A stretch of 64,000 nucleotides of DNA from Paraburkholderia sp. Tr-20389 (GCF_017104565.1 NZ_JAAGPD010000028.1:62001-126000), one strand, 5' to 3'; positions 1 through 9,990 are shown, counted from the first letter of the stretch. Notes: generated by a model not told the origin, from the letters alone. Numbers and translations are program-made.

Positions 1-1351
1 CGTCGATAACGCCGATGATGTCCGCGATTTTCACTGAGGCGTTTTCGATCTCGCCCATTGTCGTCACGACTTCCGCGATCGCCTCGCCGCCGCGCGATGC
101 CACGCGCGACGCAAAAGCGGCGGTCGTGTCGGCCTCACGCGCAGCACTCGCAGATTGTCCCACGGTGGCGGTGATTTCTTCCATCGACGCGGCCGTCTGC
201 TCGAGACTCGCCGCTGCCGATTCTGTGCGGCCCGAAAGATCTATGTTGCCAGCAGCGATTTCATCTGATGCAACTCGTACGGATTCACTCGCTTCCCGAA
301 TCTCCAGCATCACGCAACGAAGCATGTCCATGAACGAATTGAACGCACGCGCAATCTGCGCTACTTCGTCACCGCCATCTGCCGGCAAGCGCTGTGTAAG
401 ATCACCTTCGCCTGCGCTTATTGCCTCCATCGCGTTGCGCACCTTGGCGAGACGTTGAAACGAAGCTGCCGTTACCGCCGCGACCACGCCCGCCGCCAAG
501 CAGCTAATCACGATAAGCGCAATCACTGATGCGTGCAGTAGCGATCGCATTCCCGACGTGGCATCCCACTTGTCGAGTGCGACCACGATACGCCAGTCGG
601 TTCCAGGGACCACCTCCGCTCGCACGAGTTTCGTGCTGCCGGCGATCTTTACATCCACTGGGAGTGCTGCATTGAGGGCTTCTGCGATCCGTTCGAGCGT
701 AAGATCGGGCGTAAGAACCGCAAGTGGCTTCAACGTCAGTTTCTCGTCCGGATGCGCGATGATTTGTCCGCTGCTGTCCACAAGCATGCCGAAACTGCCA
801 GGTGTCGGACGAATGGCCTTCACATTGGCGATCACGCTGTCCATTGCAACATCACCGGATACGACGGCCTTGACGACCCCGTCACGCACCACTGGGGCTG
901 CGAACGCCACCACGAGCTTGCCGGTAACAACATCGACATACGGAGGCGTGACTACTCCTCTGCCGGCCGCTGCAGCCTGTTTGTACCACGGTCGGCCAGT
1001 AGGATCGTAATCGGCAGGAACGCCTGCTGCATCCGAAAACCTCGCTGTCTTGTTGGCATAACCGACGTAGACATTAGTGAACCCTCCCGCAGCTGCGACA
1101 TGCTTGAGCGCGGGGACTGGATCGGATTGCAGCACCGCATCTTGCAGAGATCCGATCATCTGTCCGTGTATAGCCGCCCACTCAGCGATGGCATTGGTAT
1201 GACTTTCTTCGACGGCGACCAACGTACGGCTAACTGCATCAAGGTTGTAGCTGTTGGCAACATAGTAATTAAGGCCTGCATTTGCCATCAATGAGGCAAT
1301 TACGATGACGACACAAAGCGCGACGATACGGGCGCGGATTGACGTGAACAT
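1..1351 (-). CDS. methyl-accepting chemotaxis protein, C-terminus outside window
   Basis: Transmembrane chemoreceptor that passes ligand signals to CheA/CheW. Reading leftward from ATG at 1351, 450 codons are seen before the window edge. There is a TM helix at residues ~9-31, then a periplasmic Cache-type sensor (GRPWYKQA is typical of dCache_1) to ~270. TM2 is at ~272-295, HAMP at ~295-345, and the cytoplasmic signalling domain starts with GRTESAAASLEQTAASMEE. The kinase-contact tip and C-terminus lie off the left edge. The ligand cannot be told from the sequence; Cache receptors often sense amino or organic acids. It is transcribed in the same direction as the liv cluster but separated from it. 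Confidence 0.93.
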   Translation of the reverse strand, partial: MFTSIRARIVALCVVIVIASLMANAGLNYYVANSYNLDAVSRTLVAVEESHTNAIAEWAAIHGQMIGSLQDAVLQSDPVPALKHVAAAGGFTNVYVGYANKTARFSDAAGVPADYDPTGRPWYKQAAAAGRGVVTPPYVDVVTGKLVVAFAAPVVRDGVVKAVVSGDVAMDSVIANVKAIRPTPGSFGMLVDSSGQIIAHPDEKLTLKPLAVLTPDLTLERIAEALNAALPVDVKIAGSTKLVRAEVVPGTDWRIVVALDKWDATSGMRSLLHASVIALIVISCLAAGVVAAVTAASFQRLAKVRNAMEAISAGEGDLTQRLPADGGDEVAQIARAFNSFMDMLRCVMLEIREASESVRVASDEIAAGNIDLSGRTESAAASLEQTAASMEEITATVGQSASAAREADTTAAFASRVASRGGEAIAEVVTTMGEIENASVKIADIIGVID

Positions 1352-1835
1352 GGGTTAAGAGAACAAGGAAAAAAGTGGCTTCTTGAGATCTAACTACGAC
1401 ATTTCTTTAACTGACACCATTTCGTGCGCTCCTGATCCTGTTCAGGACAAACCCTGCGCACCTAGCCTTCCGTCGATCGGCACGATGCTTTCGCACTGCA
1501 GTCTGGCGCCTCCCTGGTCAGGCCGCGCGGCCACCCTCTCCCTCCAAGCTATTCCCGATGACGGTCTGGTCGATCAGTTGAAGAGATGAAGTCGGAAACG
1601 GTGTATCCGTCCGCCGATATCGACAGATCCATTACCAGCGCCGGGGACCCCGTCCAGCATCGAACACGGTCTGTACGAGCGGCGGCGCGCGCTGCACCGT
1701 CGTGCTCCGGGGAAACGACGGTTGCAGTGAGCGCCCCGGATAGTCTGGGGACGCGTACCGGCGCATGCGGGTGCGAACTTCGTCTTGAACGACAGCTCGC
1801 TACGTTGAGCAGCGGACTACACTGTAATGGCGCTG
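1352..1835. other. intergenic, no gene seen
   Basis: 484 bp upstream of the chemoreceptor start. The short open frames here have no recognisable family, poor start contexts and arginine/serine-rich shadow composition. The stretch presumably carries the receptor promoter, but no clear -35/-10 pair was found. Confidence 0.5.
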
Positions 1836-2309
1836 TTAGGCTTTAATGCCCTTATTCGCTTGAGCGCTTGCCTTGCGAACCACCAGCGTTACGCCTGCTC
1901 CTTTTTCGGCCGTGTTGAAGTAGGTAAAGCCGCTTCGATCGTCAAGACGCCCCGATCCAAGGAGGGGTAGACCTGCATCGACACCCTGCTGCTGGGCCGC
2001 ATCAACATCGTCAACCATGAATCCCAGATGGAACACACCTTCACCACACGTGCCCAGGAAGCGACGCTGCGGCGTATCGCCCTGCCCCGGTTGACACAGC
2101 TGAATTTGCACGTTGTCGCACGTCGCAAACTTGTAGCGCAGCTGCAGGAACGCTTCGCGGTTATAGCCGTTGAGTTCATAGGCATCCATCGGCGGGAAAT
2201 CTTTCCACGGACCCACACCGGTGGACTCATAAAACTTCACCGCATCCTCAATATCGCGCACGACGATGCAAACATCGTGCAACTGCCGAAAAATGCCAAG
2301 GTCTTTCAT
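1836..2309 (-). CDS. VOC (glyoxalase/dioxygenase fold) family protein
   Basis: 157-residue vicinal-oxygen-chelate protein with two beta-alpha-beta-beta-beta modules: an N-terminal part starting at LHDVCIVVRDIEDAVKFYE and a C-terminal part at FHLGFMVDDVDAAQQQGVD. The first-module H and the second-module H (VFHLGF) are plausible metal ligands. Start chosen at ATG 2309 because GGTGAGG lies 7 nt upstream; an upstream GTG at 2321 overlaps that ribosome site. The next gene upstream on the same strand is a quinone reductase. The substrate is unknown; glyoxalase-like or methylmalonyl-CoA-epimerase-like chemistry is possible. Confidence 0.85.
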   Translation of the reverse strand: MKDLGIFRQLHDVCIVVRDIEDAVKFYESTGVGPWKDFPPMDAYELNGYNREAFLQLRYKFATCDNVQIQLCQPGQGDTPQRRFLGTCGEGVFHLGFMVDDVDAAQQQGVDAGLPLLGSGRLDDRSGFTYFNTAEKGAGVTLVVRKASAQANKGIKA

Positions 2310-2383
2310 TCGCAACCTCACCTACGTTTAACCACAACGGTCGCACGCGCGAGCAGCGCGTGCATCGCCTCGTGATGATCAGT

Positions 2384-3190
2384 TCAGCCAGCGCTTGCGA
2401 ACTTGCGGGTGAATTCGTCAGCCGCTTCATCGTGCGCCTGCCCTGCACCAGGATTCCATTGAAAACCCGAGCGGGCGATCACACCGGGCTTCAGACGTTG
2501 GTCCGGACCGTAGTCAGCGAACGGGTGGAAGAACAGTGGGTCCGCGTTCTCGATTTGATGAAGGCGCGTCGCATAGGAGTCGAGATATGCCTGACGCTCG
2601 TCCGCCGACACCCGCGACGGCATCCACGATACGTGCGGAGGCAGGACCTCGAAACCGAGGTAGCGGAAGATACCATTGTGAATCGGCCAGAGAATGTGAT
2701 TGATCGCCCCATCGACGCCGTCGGGCTCATACAAGCTGGAGGCGGTGCCCGTCGTCGTCGATATCATCGCTTTCTTACCGTTGAACATCCCCGTGTCGTA
2801 CTTGCGGCCCGTGGCGTAGGCGAACCCGCGCGTCATCACGCGATCAACCCAGCCCTTCAGGATGGCAGGCATGCCGAACCACCACATCGGATACTGAAAA
2901 ATCACCATGTCGCACCAAAGCACCTTCTGCTGTTCCGCGTGAACATCGGGTGTTGGCGGTGTCGACGTCGTGAACATGTGTTCCTGTTCGACCGAGAGGT
3001 CGAGGAAGTCGTCGTTCAAACGTTCGCCTACGAAATCGTCGACGTTCAGCTCCGCGCGCCAGTTCAGCTTGTACAGATCACTGACCTGGACTTCGTGACC
3101 GAGCGACTCCAGTGTCGCGACGGCGGTGTCCTTGAGCGCGCCGTTGAACGACTTCGGTTCGGGGTGTGCAAATACGATGAGGACTTTCAT
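2384..3190 (-). CDS. NAD(P)H:quinone oxidoreductase, flavodoxin-2 fold
   Basis: 268-residue FMN/FAD-binding reductase of the NQO1/KefF/YwrO family, cytoplasmic, predicted to reduce quinones or similar acceptors by two electrons. The N-terminus VLIVFAHPEPKSFNGAL is the phosphate-binding loop. IFQYPMWWFGMPAILKGWVDRV is the family signature around the flavin ring, split here by ordinary residues. Length matches NQO1-type members. GGGAG sits 7 nt before the ATG. The VOC gene follows 74 bp downstream on the same strand, so the two may be co-transcribed. The physiological substrate is unknown. Confidence 0.88.
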   Translation of the reverse strand: MKVLIVFAHPEPKSFNGALKDTAVATLESLGHEVQVSDLYKLNWRAELNVDDFVGERLNDDFLDLSVEQEHMFTTSTPPTPDVHAEQQKVLWCDMVIFQYPMWWFGMPAILKGWVDRVMTRGFAYATGRKYDTGMFNGKKAMISTTTGTASSLYEPDGVDGAINHILWPIHNGIFRYLGFEVLPPHVSWMPSRVSADERQAYLDSYATRLHQIENADPLFFHPFADYGPDQRLKPGVIARSGFQWNPGAGQAHDEAADEFTRKFASAG

Positions 3191-3499
3191 CCGATAACTC
3201 CCGACTTTCTTCGTATTGGAGGCGAGTCATTAACGCTCGTCTTTCTTCATGTTTCTCGCCGAGGATGGCTCCCCGCTTTTCGAGCTTGTCGCGCAGCGAT
3301 GACGTCACCTCTTGATCGTCATTCTGCCCTGTTCACTGCTCTTCGGCTTGAACCGGTTCAAGGCTGGTGGTGCGGTATTCTGCACAATCGGCCACCGCAT
3401 GCTGACGGGACATCACCCAACGCTTTCGCCATGCCGTGCATGAGGCTTCGATGAGGATGCGGATATCCGCCGGATACCCGCATTTACCATGCCGCGAGG

Positions 3500-4225
3500 T
3501 CAGGCCGCGTCCAGCTGAGCCGTATCACCTTCCAGATAGGCTGCGCGCACCGCAGGGTTGGCGAGCAACTCGCTTCCCGAACCCTCCAGCGCGATTTCCC
3601 CATGCTGGAGAACATATCCGCGATGGGCTACGCGCAATGCGTGGTGTGCATTCTGTTCAACGAGCAGGATCGTCATGCCCATCTGCTCGTTCAACTCTTT
3701 GACCACGGAGAAGATCTTGCGGATGAAGAGCGGGGCAAGTCCGAGCGACGGCTCGTCAAGCAGCAGCAATCTCGGGTGAGACATGAGGGCCCGTCCGATA
3801 GCCAGCATCTGCTGCTCGCCTCCCGACAGGGTTCCCGCGCGCTGTGAGGCCCGGCTCTTCAGAATCGGAAACATCTCGTACATCCCATCGAGATCCTTCG
3901 CAGTCGTCCGCCGATCCGCCGTACAACCCATCAGCAAGTTCTCGAGGACAGTCATCCGCTGGAAAATGCGACGCCCTTCAGGCACCACCGCAATGTCTAG
4001 TCTCCCAATCGCATGCGATGGAAGCTTCGATATATCCTGCCCCTCGAACAGGATCCGGCCACCGCTCGCGCGCGGGACACCGAAGATCGAATTCATCAGC
4101 GTTGACTTTCCGGCGCCGTTAGCACCGATCAAGGTAACGACTTCGCCTTCGTTGACCTGGACGTTAACGCCGCGCAGCGCCTGAACGCTTCGATAGTGCG
4201 CGCTCACATTCTGAATTTCAAGCAT
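3500..4225 (-). CDS. livF: branched-chain amino-acid ABC transporter ATPase LivF
   Basis: 241-residue cytoplasmic ATPase of a HAAT-family importer. Walker A GANGAGKS, signature LSGGEQQ, Walker B LLLLDEPS and the switch H in ILLVEQNAHHAL are all intact. Start set at ATG 4225 (MLEIQNV), which overlaps the livG stop by 8 nt. This fits translational coupling and removes a 22-residue N-terminal extension unlike the family. It is the last gene of the livK-H-M-G-F order. The true substrate may be branched-chain amino acids, amides or aromatic compounds. Confidence 0.93.
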   Translation of the reverse strand: MLEIQNVSAHYRSVQALRGVNVQVNEGEVVTLIGANGAGKSTLMNSIFGVPRASGGRILFEGQDISKLPSHAIGRLDIAVVPEGRRIFQRMTVLENLLMGCTADRRTTAKDLDGMYEMFPILKSRASQRAGTLSGGEQQMLAIGRALMSHPRLLLLDEPSLGLAPLFIRKIFSVVKELNEQMGMTILLVEQNAHHALRVAHRGYVLQHGEIALEGSGSELLANPAVRAAYLEGDTAQLDAA

Positions 4226-5069
4226 GAGCCGACCTCTCATGGGACATCGGTTCGTCCGATGACGAATCATCGTCTTCGCCAAGATAGGCACTGATGACGT
4301 CCGGATTGGATTTGATCTCGGCCGGGCATCCTTCAGCGATCTTCTTCCCGTGATTCAGAACAACGATGTGGTCGGAAACCTTCATGACAACGCTCATGTC
4401 ATGCTCGATCAAAAGAATGCCGATGCCCTGCTCTTTTGCGAGCGACCTGAGAAGCGCCGTCAGTTCCGCGGATTCACGGGGATTCAGCCCAGCGGCAGGC
4501 TCATCAAGGCAAAGCAGGATTGGTCCAGCACACATGGCACGCGCAATCTCCACCCGGCGTTGCACGCCGTAGGGCATATCGCCGGCGGCCTTCTCGGCCA
4601 CGTCCCGTACACCGAGCCGCCCCAGCCACGTCAAGGCGTTGTCAATCGCCTGCTCACTCGCACGCCGGTACGATGCCAGGTTGAGCGCGCCCGCGATCGA
4701 GAAACGTGAGGCCTCCTGCAAAGTATTGTGCTGCGCGACCATAAGGTTTTCGAGCACCGTCATACGGGGAAACAGACGAATGTTCTGGAAGGTGCGGACA
4801 ACCTGCGCAGTGCGCGCCACATTGACGCTGCGCATCGTATCCAGACGCAGTTCACCACGCCGCGGATGAGACAAGGTGAGCGCGCCCCGTGTTGGCCGAT
4901 AAAACCCGGTCAGACAGTTAAAGAAGGTTGTCTTTCCCGCGCCGTTCGGACCGATCACGGACGTGACCTGAGCCGCTTGCGCGCGCATCGAAAGGTTCTC
5001 GATTGCGCGCAAACCGCCGAATTGCATGGTCAGTTCTTCAACGCGAAGCAAAGGATGATCGATTGTCAT
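4218..5069 (-). CDS. livG: branched-chain amino-acid ABC transporter ATPase LivG
   Basis: 283-residue ATPase paired with LivF. Walker A GPNGAGKT, a family-typical degenerate signature (MPYGVQRRVEIARAM), Walker B LLCLDEPAAGLN and the switch H in LLIEHDMSVV are intact. Its start overlaps the livM stop by 4 nt (ATGA). The length is normal, with a short acidic C-terminal tail (EDDDSSSDEP). Confidence 0.94.
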   Translation of the reverse strand: MTIDHPLLRVEELTMQFGGLRAIENLSMRAQAAQVTSVIGPNGAGKTTFFNCLTGFYRPTRGALTLSHPRRGELRLDTMRSVNVARTAQVVRTFQNIRLFPRMTVLENLMVAQHNTLQEASRFSIAGALNLASYRRASEQAIDNALTWLGRLGVRDVAEKAAGDMPYGVQRRVEIARAMCAGPILLCLDEPAAGLNPRESAELTALLRSLAKEQGIGILLIEHDMSVVMKVSDHIVVLNHGKKIAEGCPAEIKSNPDVISAYLGEDDDSSSDEPMSHERSAHA

Positions 5070-6349
5070 TGTTTTACCTCCGACGGCACGTTGATGGTGG
5101 CACGACGGTGGCTAATCAGCCCGCCCGGTCGCACTATCATGATCAGCACCATCGCCACGCCGAACGCGAGCATGCGGTATTCTGAAAAGTCACGTCCAAG
5201 TTCGGGCAATACCACCAGGACGGTCGCGGCAAACACCACGCCAAGTTGGCTGCCCATACCTCCGAGTACCACGATGGCCAGAATGGTGGCCGACTCCGGA
5301 AACGTGAAGCTCTCCGGCGAAATAAAACCCTGACGCGCAGCGAAAAATACGCCAGCGAATCCGGCAAGCATTGCGCCCGTCGCGAACGCTGAGAGCTTGA
5401 CGTTGGTCACATTGATGCCCATCGCCTTGCAGGCGATCTCGTCCTCGCGCACGGCCTCCCACGCTCGACCGACCGGCAACCGTCGAAGTCGGTTAACAAG
5501 CAGGCTGGTCAGAAGCGCCAGTCCGAGGATGAGGTAGTAAAGAAAGACGACTCGCTGTCCCGGGGTGTAATCGATTCCGAACACACTCGAAAAGGTCGCC
5601 CCCTCGGCGGAGGCGGCCATCGGCAACCCGAAAAACGTTGGCTTCGGAATCGACGAGATGCCGTTTGGCCCGCCGGTAAGATCGCCCCAATTCACCAACA
5701 CCAAACGGATAATTTCCCCAAAACCCAGCGTGACGATCGCCAGATAGTCGCCACGCAGCCGCAAGGTCGGATAGCCAAGTACCATACCGAACAATGCAGC
5801 GAGGGCACCAGCAACCGGGAGGGCCTCCCAGAAGCCAAATCCGAAGTGCGTCGACAGAAGCCCATAGGTATACGCACCGACGGCATAGAAGGCGACATAT
5901 CCCAAGTCGAGCAGCCCGGCAAGACCTACGACCACGTTTAATCCCCAGCCTAGCATCACGTAGATGAGTACCGTAGTAGCCGTATCGACCACGTATCTAT
6001 TACCTGCAAACAGTGCGGGTAACAAAACGGCAAACGCGACACATCCGGCGCCCACCCACGCGAGCGCACCATTACCCGCGACACTTGGAGCGGGACGTGT
6101 CGCTGCCCGTCGCTTCGGGACAAGGTTCAGCCGGTGCATCACGGTCTGGAGGGCGAACCGTCCCGCAAATGCGATCGCGATAAACGCTGCCAGCAGCGGC
6201 CAACGAGTCTCAACCTGTAATCCGTGCATGCCATCCCGTGTCGTGAGGCCAAGCAACGGAAGACCAATCAGTCCGGCAATGACGGATGCCCAGAGGGCAT
6301 CGCGTACCCTCAGTGACAGGCCAGATTCTTTCATGATGGTTGCGCTCAT
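5066..6349 (-). CDS. livM: branched-chain amino-acid ABC transporter permease LivM
   Basis: 427-residue multi-spanning inner-membrane permease. About the first 100 residues hold extra hydrophobic segments, as in enteric LivM. The core includes LAGLLDLGYVAFYAVGAYTY and LRGDYLAIVTLGFGEIIRL, typical of the family and of the coupling-helix region that contacts the ATPases. The start shares one base with the livH stop (TAATG), so translation is probably coupled. Confidence 0.93.
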   Translation of the reverse strand: MSATIMKESGLSLRVRDALWASVIAGLIGLPLLGLTTRDGMHGLQVETRWPLLAAFIAIAFAGRFALQTVMHRLNLVPKRRAATRPAPSVAGNGALAWVGAGCVAFAVLLPALFAGNRYVVDTATTVLIYVMLGWGLNVVVGLAGLLDLGYVAFYAVGAYTYGLLSTHFGFGFWEALPVAGALAALFGMVLGYPTLRLRGDYLAIVTLGFGEIIRLVLVNWGDLTGGPNGISSIPKPTFFGLPMAASAEGATFSSVFGIDYTPGQRVVFLYYLILGLALLTSLLVNRLRRLPVGRAWEAVREDEIACKAMGINVTNVKLSAFATGAMLAGFAGVFFAARQGFISPESFTFPESATILAIVVLGGMGSQLGVVFAATVLVVLPELGRDFSEYRMLAFGVAMVLIMIVRPGGLISHRRATINVPSEVKQ

Positions 6350-7266
6350 TACACTTTCTCCACTTCCGGGCGTCCAAGCAAACCTGAGGGACGAAACATC
6401 AGAACAATGATCAGGATGACGAACGTTGCAACGTCTTTGTACTCGGGCGAAAGATAAGCCGCCCAGAATGCTTCGATGAGTCCAATGATGACGCCACCAA
6501 GCATTGCTCCCGGCAGAGAACCGATGCCGCCCAGGACTGCGGCAGTGAACGCCTTGATGCCCGCCTGGAAGCCGATCGAGAAGTCCACTACACCGTAGTA
6601 GAGCGTCACCATCACACCAGCGACCGCTGCCAGGCCCGCACCGATCATGAAAGTCAACGCGATAATTCTGTCGACGTTGTAGCCGAGAAACTGCATCATG
6701 CGTTGGTCCTGTTCACACGCGCGCTGTTGCCGGCCGAACGGGGTTTTGTTGATAAAAAAGGTGAACCCGCACATCAGCAAAACCGTTACTGCGACGATCA
6801 GAATTTGCGTGTACGAAACGTACGCGGCATGATGACCTTCTTCGGCAATCAGGTTCACGCCACCCGTCACCAGCGGCTGGATTGATTTTACGCGTGCACC
6901 CTGTGTGATCTGCACTGCGTTCTGAAGGAAGATGGATATGCCGATAGATGAAATCAGCGGTGCCAGACGGCTCGAGCCGCGCAGCGGACGATAGCCGACC
7001 CGCTCGACCGTCCATCCAAATGCCGCTGTGAGTGCGATACAAACGACAAGCGTGATCGCGATACTCGCGACCACCGACGATATGCCGGAGCTCGCCACCA
7101 GTGTGAAGCAGGTCACGGCGATGAAGGCGCTGACCATATAGATGTCGCCGTGCGCAAAGTTGATCATGCCGATGATGCCGTACACCATCGTATAGCCGAT
7201 CGCAATCAAGCCATAGATGGCACCCAGGGTGATACCGTTAATCAGTTGTTGCAACGCCTGGCTCAT
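6349..7266 (-). CDS. livH: branched-chain amino-acid ABC transporter permease LivH
   Basis: 305-residue permease. The N-terminus LINGITLGAIYGLIAIGYTM and GMINFAHGDIYM are hallmark LivH segments, and the C-terminal coupling region reads AFTAAVLGGIGSLPGAMLGG. Start chosen at ATG 7266 with GGAG 6 nt upstream; an upstream in-frame start at 7305 would add 13 non-family residues. It sits 75 bp downstream of the binding-protein gene and heads the overlapping permease/ATPase block. Confidence 0.93.
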   Translation of the reverse strand: MSQALQQLINGITLGAIYGLIAIGYTMVYGIIGMINFAHGDIYMVSAFIAVTCFTLVASSGISSVVASIAITLVVCIALTAAFGWTVERVGYRPLRGSSRLAPLISSIGISIFLQNAVQITQGARVKSIQPLVTGGVNLIAEEGHHAAYVSYTQILIVAVTVLLMCGFTFFINKTPFGRQQRACEQDQRMMQFLGYNVDRIIALTFMIGAGLAAVAGVMVTLYYGVVDFSIGFQAGIKAFTAAVLGGIGSLPGAMLGGVIIGLIEAFWAAYLSPEYKDVATFVILIIVLMFRPSGLLGRPEVEKV

Positions 7267-7340
7267 GTCTACTCCGGTGAGGCTTGTTCGGAGGCGGCGC
7301 AACATACACGCACCGCCTTAATTCATGCCAGTCCAGGCGC

Positions 7341-8459
7341 CTACTTATTCACATACTCGTAGTTGTTGCCTTTCCATCGATAGACGGCGTAGCCAGGGCT
7401 TTTGAGATCGCCCTTCGCGTCGAAGTCGACCGGACCCACGACGGTGTTGAAGCTCGCGTTGTGCAGTTGTTTGACGACAGCCGCGTAATCCGTCGAGTTC
7501 GCGCGTTTCGCGGCGTCGGCGAAGACCTGCATGGCGGCGTACGAATACAGCATGTAGCCTTCCGGTTCGATCTTTTGCGCGCGCAATGCTTCCACGACTT
7601 TTGCCGCAGCAGCGTTCTTTCGCGGGTCTGGCGGGAAGGTGAAGATGACCTTGTTGATTTCGGGTCCCGCAGCATTGACCAATTCGTTGTTGGTCAGGGT
7701 ATCGCCACCGATCAGCGTCAGCTTCAGGCCCGCCTGCGCCGCCTGCCGCAGAATCAGCGCGACCTCCTGGTAGTAGCCACCATAGGCAAGAACCTCGACG
7801 CCGTTTGCCTTGAGCTTGCTAACGAGGCCCGAGTAGTCCTTCTCGCCTGCCGTGATCGATTGACGCAGAACGACGGAGGTCTGCTTTGCCGAAAGTTCCT
7901 TGGCAATTTCGTCAGCGAGACCACCGCCGTAGGCAGTCTTGTCGTCGACGACGGCGATCTTCTTCCCCTTGAAATTCGCGGCGATGTAGTCGCCCGCTAC
8001 CTGCCCTTGTTGATCGTCCCGGCCAGTAATGCGGAAGATGCCTTTGATGCCGCGCTCGGTGATTTTCGGGTTAGTCGAAACTGTCACCTGAGGGATTTGA
8101 GCATCGTTGTAGACATCCGATGCGGGCAACGTCGAACTAGAGCACCAGTGTCCGTCGACGAATGCAACCTTCTTGTTCACGAAGCTGTTGGCGACCGAGA
8201 CAGCCTGCTTGGGATCACACACATCGTCGCCCACGACCAGATCCACTTTCTGCCCAAGCAAGCCACCGGCCGCATTGATGTCCTTCACAGCCTGCTCGGC
8301 GCCTTTCCGGAACTGCTCGCCGCCCGACGCATATTCGCCCGTCATTGGACCCGCAACCCCTACAACGAGGTTTGCAGACGCGGCAACTGACCAGGTCAAC
8401 GCAAGGCCGCCCAACCCGATTCCCGCAACTATGTTCATTGAATTTTTCAGGCCGTTCAT
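7341..8459 (-). CDS. periplasmic branched-chain amino-acid-type binding protein
   Basis: 372-residue type I periplasmic binding protein that delivers substrate to LivHMGF. A signal peptide covers residues 1-29 (hydrophobic GLGGLALTWSVAASA). The mature protein starts near NLVVGVAGPMTGEYASGG, the LivJ/LivK signature. Start taken at ATG 8459 because GGAG is 6 nt upstream; ATG 8465 directly abuts that site. First gene of the importer operon. The ligand cannot be fixed from sequence. Confidence 0.92.
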   Translation of the reverse strand: MNGLKNSMNIVAGIGLGGLALTWSVAASANLVVGVAGPMTGEYASGGEQFRKGAEQAVKDINAAGGLLGQKVDLVVGDDVCDPKQAVSVANSFVNKKVAFVDGHWCSSSTLPASDVYNDAQIPQVTVSTNPKITERGIKGIFRITGRDDQQGQVAGDYIAANFKGKKIAVVDDKTAYGGGLADEIAKELSAKQTSVVLRQSITAGEKDYSGLVSKLKANGVEVLAYGGYYQEVALILRQAAQAGLKLTLIGGDTLTNNELVNAAGPEINKVIFTFPPDPRKNAAAAKVVEALRAQKIEPEGYMLYSYAAMQVFADAAKRANSTDYAAVVKQLHNASFNTVVGPVDFDAKGDLKSPGYAVYRWKGNNYEYVNK

Positions 8460-8898
8460 TCCCATCTCCAAGTGCACGCTTTCGATGCGGAAACGATCGG
8501 GGCTTGCTTCGATCGTCTCCTGTGGGGCCTCGTAAAACACGAGGTTACGTGGAGGTTGCCGAAGCCAAAAACCATCTGGAATTTGATTGTGCGAAAGTTG
8601 GGTTTAGGCCGCGCCTAATGATGCGAAAACCCTTCGCTCCATCCCGGAAAACTGCACATTCTGGCACTAAGGTTGCCCGATGGCGGCGTTTCTCAAGCTG
8701 CTAGTGAAAACCCCAAGACGCTGTGCTGGACAATGAATTGGGGGCGTGCGGGATCCGATGCAACTGAAACTTCCCTGTCGCCGAGGAGCGTCAACACATC
8801 CAATTACGCAGTCACTGAAACTGGTCCGTAATGGGACTCTTTTGAACCTTCCCGTCCTGGATAACCCATTCGACCGTTTTGTTCGATCGCGAGAGCAC
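8460..8898. other. intergenic, liv promoter region
   Basis: About 440 bp between the binding-protein start and the rraA relic. No credible gene. It holds the inverted repeat at 8604-8618 and presumably the importer promoter. Confidence 0.5.
8604..8618. promoter_or_regulatory. inverted repeat, possible operator of the liv operon
   Basis: TTAGGC-CGC-GCCTAA, perfect 6-bp arms with a 3-bp centre, 145 bp upstream of the binding-protein start. Symmetry of this size fits a dimeric regulator site. No regulator gene is adjacent, so this is only a candidate. Confidence 0.3.
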
Positions 8899-9268
8899 GC
8901 CGATATCAACGAGAGGATCGGCGGCTTCGTCGTCAATGGAGCAATTCGGGATGTATCCATCCATTCACCAAGATCGCCTGCCCGTGTTCGCGGCCGGTGC
9001 AACGCACCGCGGCCCCTACAAGGATGGCCCAGGTGCGATTAATGTCCCTGCTGCAGTATGGGGGATGTGCGTCGAACCCGGTGACCTCATAGTCGGCGAC
9101 GCGGATGGCCTGCTCTGCATCCCATTTGATCGGGTCGATCAGGTTCTTGCCGCCGCTCAGACGAAGAGCGCGGGCGAAGAAAAGACGCTCGCCGAGATCG
9201 CGGAGGGGCGACTCGACACGAGTTGGATCGATGAGCGGTTGCGGTCACAAGGCTGCGCAGGTATTTGA
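8899..9268 (+). pseudogene. rraA-like (RraA / HMG aldolase fold) fragment, frameshifted
   Basis: C-terminal part of a RraA-family protein. One frame reads IGGFVVNGAIRDVS up to ~8960. The reading then continues in the next frame as QDRLPVFAAGATHRGPYKDG, INVPAAVWGMCVEPGDLIVG and DADGLLCIPFDRVDQVL, ending at 9268 with WIDERLRSQG. The frame change at about 8953-8965 and the absence of the N-terminal half show a decayed gene. Functional family members are ~210-230 residues. Confidence 0.75.
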
Positions 9269-9289
9269 CCGGTCCGAACCTCTAAACGA

Positions 9290-9690
9290 GGACGCATTGA
9301 GTTCATCGCAAATGCAGCAGACGTGATTCTGACGTGCGCGCGTTGTTATGTGGCGTATCCGCTGAGCCTTTGACACCTGGAAGAGACGATGGCGGAGCGT
9401 GGAACCCCGGTCGACCAAAAGGCCTTTCGCCGCCATGAGAAAGCCGTCGGTCGGAGCTGGCGAATGGATGAAACGGATATCAACGTCCACGGCTAGTGGA
9501 ATTACTTGTACCGCGCAGTCGACGAAAGGAGGCTAACACGGTGGATTTTCTGCTGCGCCCCCATCGTGACAAAGCTGCCGCGCGACGCTATTTCGAAAAG
9601 TCAATCGAGCAAAACGGTGCCACTGTCAGCATGAAGCGACACGCCGTCATCCATAACAGCGTGCCCTGGCGACATCGTTCATCCAATTAG
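9290..9690 (+). pseudogene. IS6-family transposase relic
   Basis: The reading VILTCARCYVAYPLSL, a stop, then HLEETMAERGTPVDQ, and after a deletion KAFRRHEKAVGRSWRMDET, a stop, WNYLYRAVDE, matches the conserved order of IS6/IS26-type transposases (DVILxCVRWYL, RDLEEMMxERG, VGxSWRxDETY, WxYLYRAVD). Continuation in another frame gives VDFLLRPHRDKAAARRYFEK. At least two stop codons, one internal deletion and one frameshift make it non-functional. No inverted ends could be set. Confidence 0.7.
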
Positions 9691-9849
9691 TGATTCCGCA
9701 ACGCGTTGTTAGCTTTAGGTTAACGATTCTGTCGCTGGCGATCGAAATCAAAAGTGTTAGACGCGTTGAAACGCGCCGTTTTCGAATGGGGAATTCCCTC
9801 CGCTAGCGGTAGTGAGCAAACTTGTCACCAACATGATTCGAGGACGCTC

Positions 9850-9990
9850 TTGAAAATTTTGGTGCCAGTCAAACGTGTCATCGATTACAACCTGAAGGTG
9901 CGCGTGAAGTCGAACAACACGGGCGTCGACATTGCGAATGTGAAGACTTTCTTCCGCACGAAGTGTGCGCGTGAGGCAGTTGAAGGGATG
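9850..9990 (+). pseudogene. electron-transfer flavoprotein beta subunit (etfB) 5' relic
   Basis: From the TTG at 9850 the reading [20 protein letters not shown] followed by [12 protein letters not shown] is nearly identical to the start of proteobacterial EtfB ([20 protein letters not shown] type). After about 32 residues only a weak trace (AREAVEG) remains before similarity is lost. The start codon appears changed to TTG and the other ~215 residues are missing. A stray fragment left by rearrangement. Confidence 0.7.
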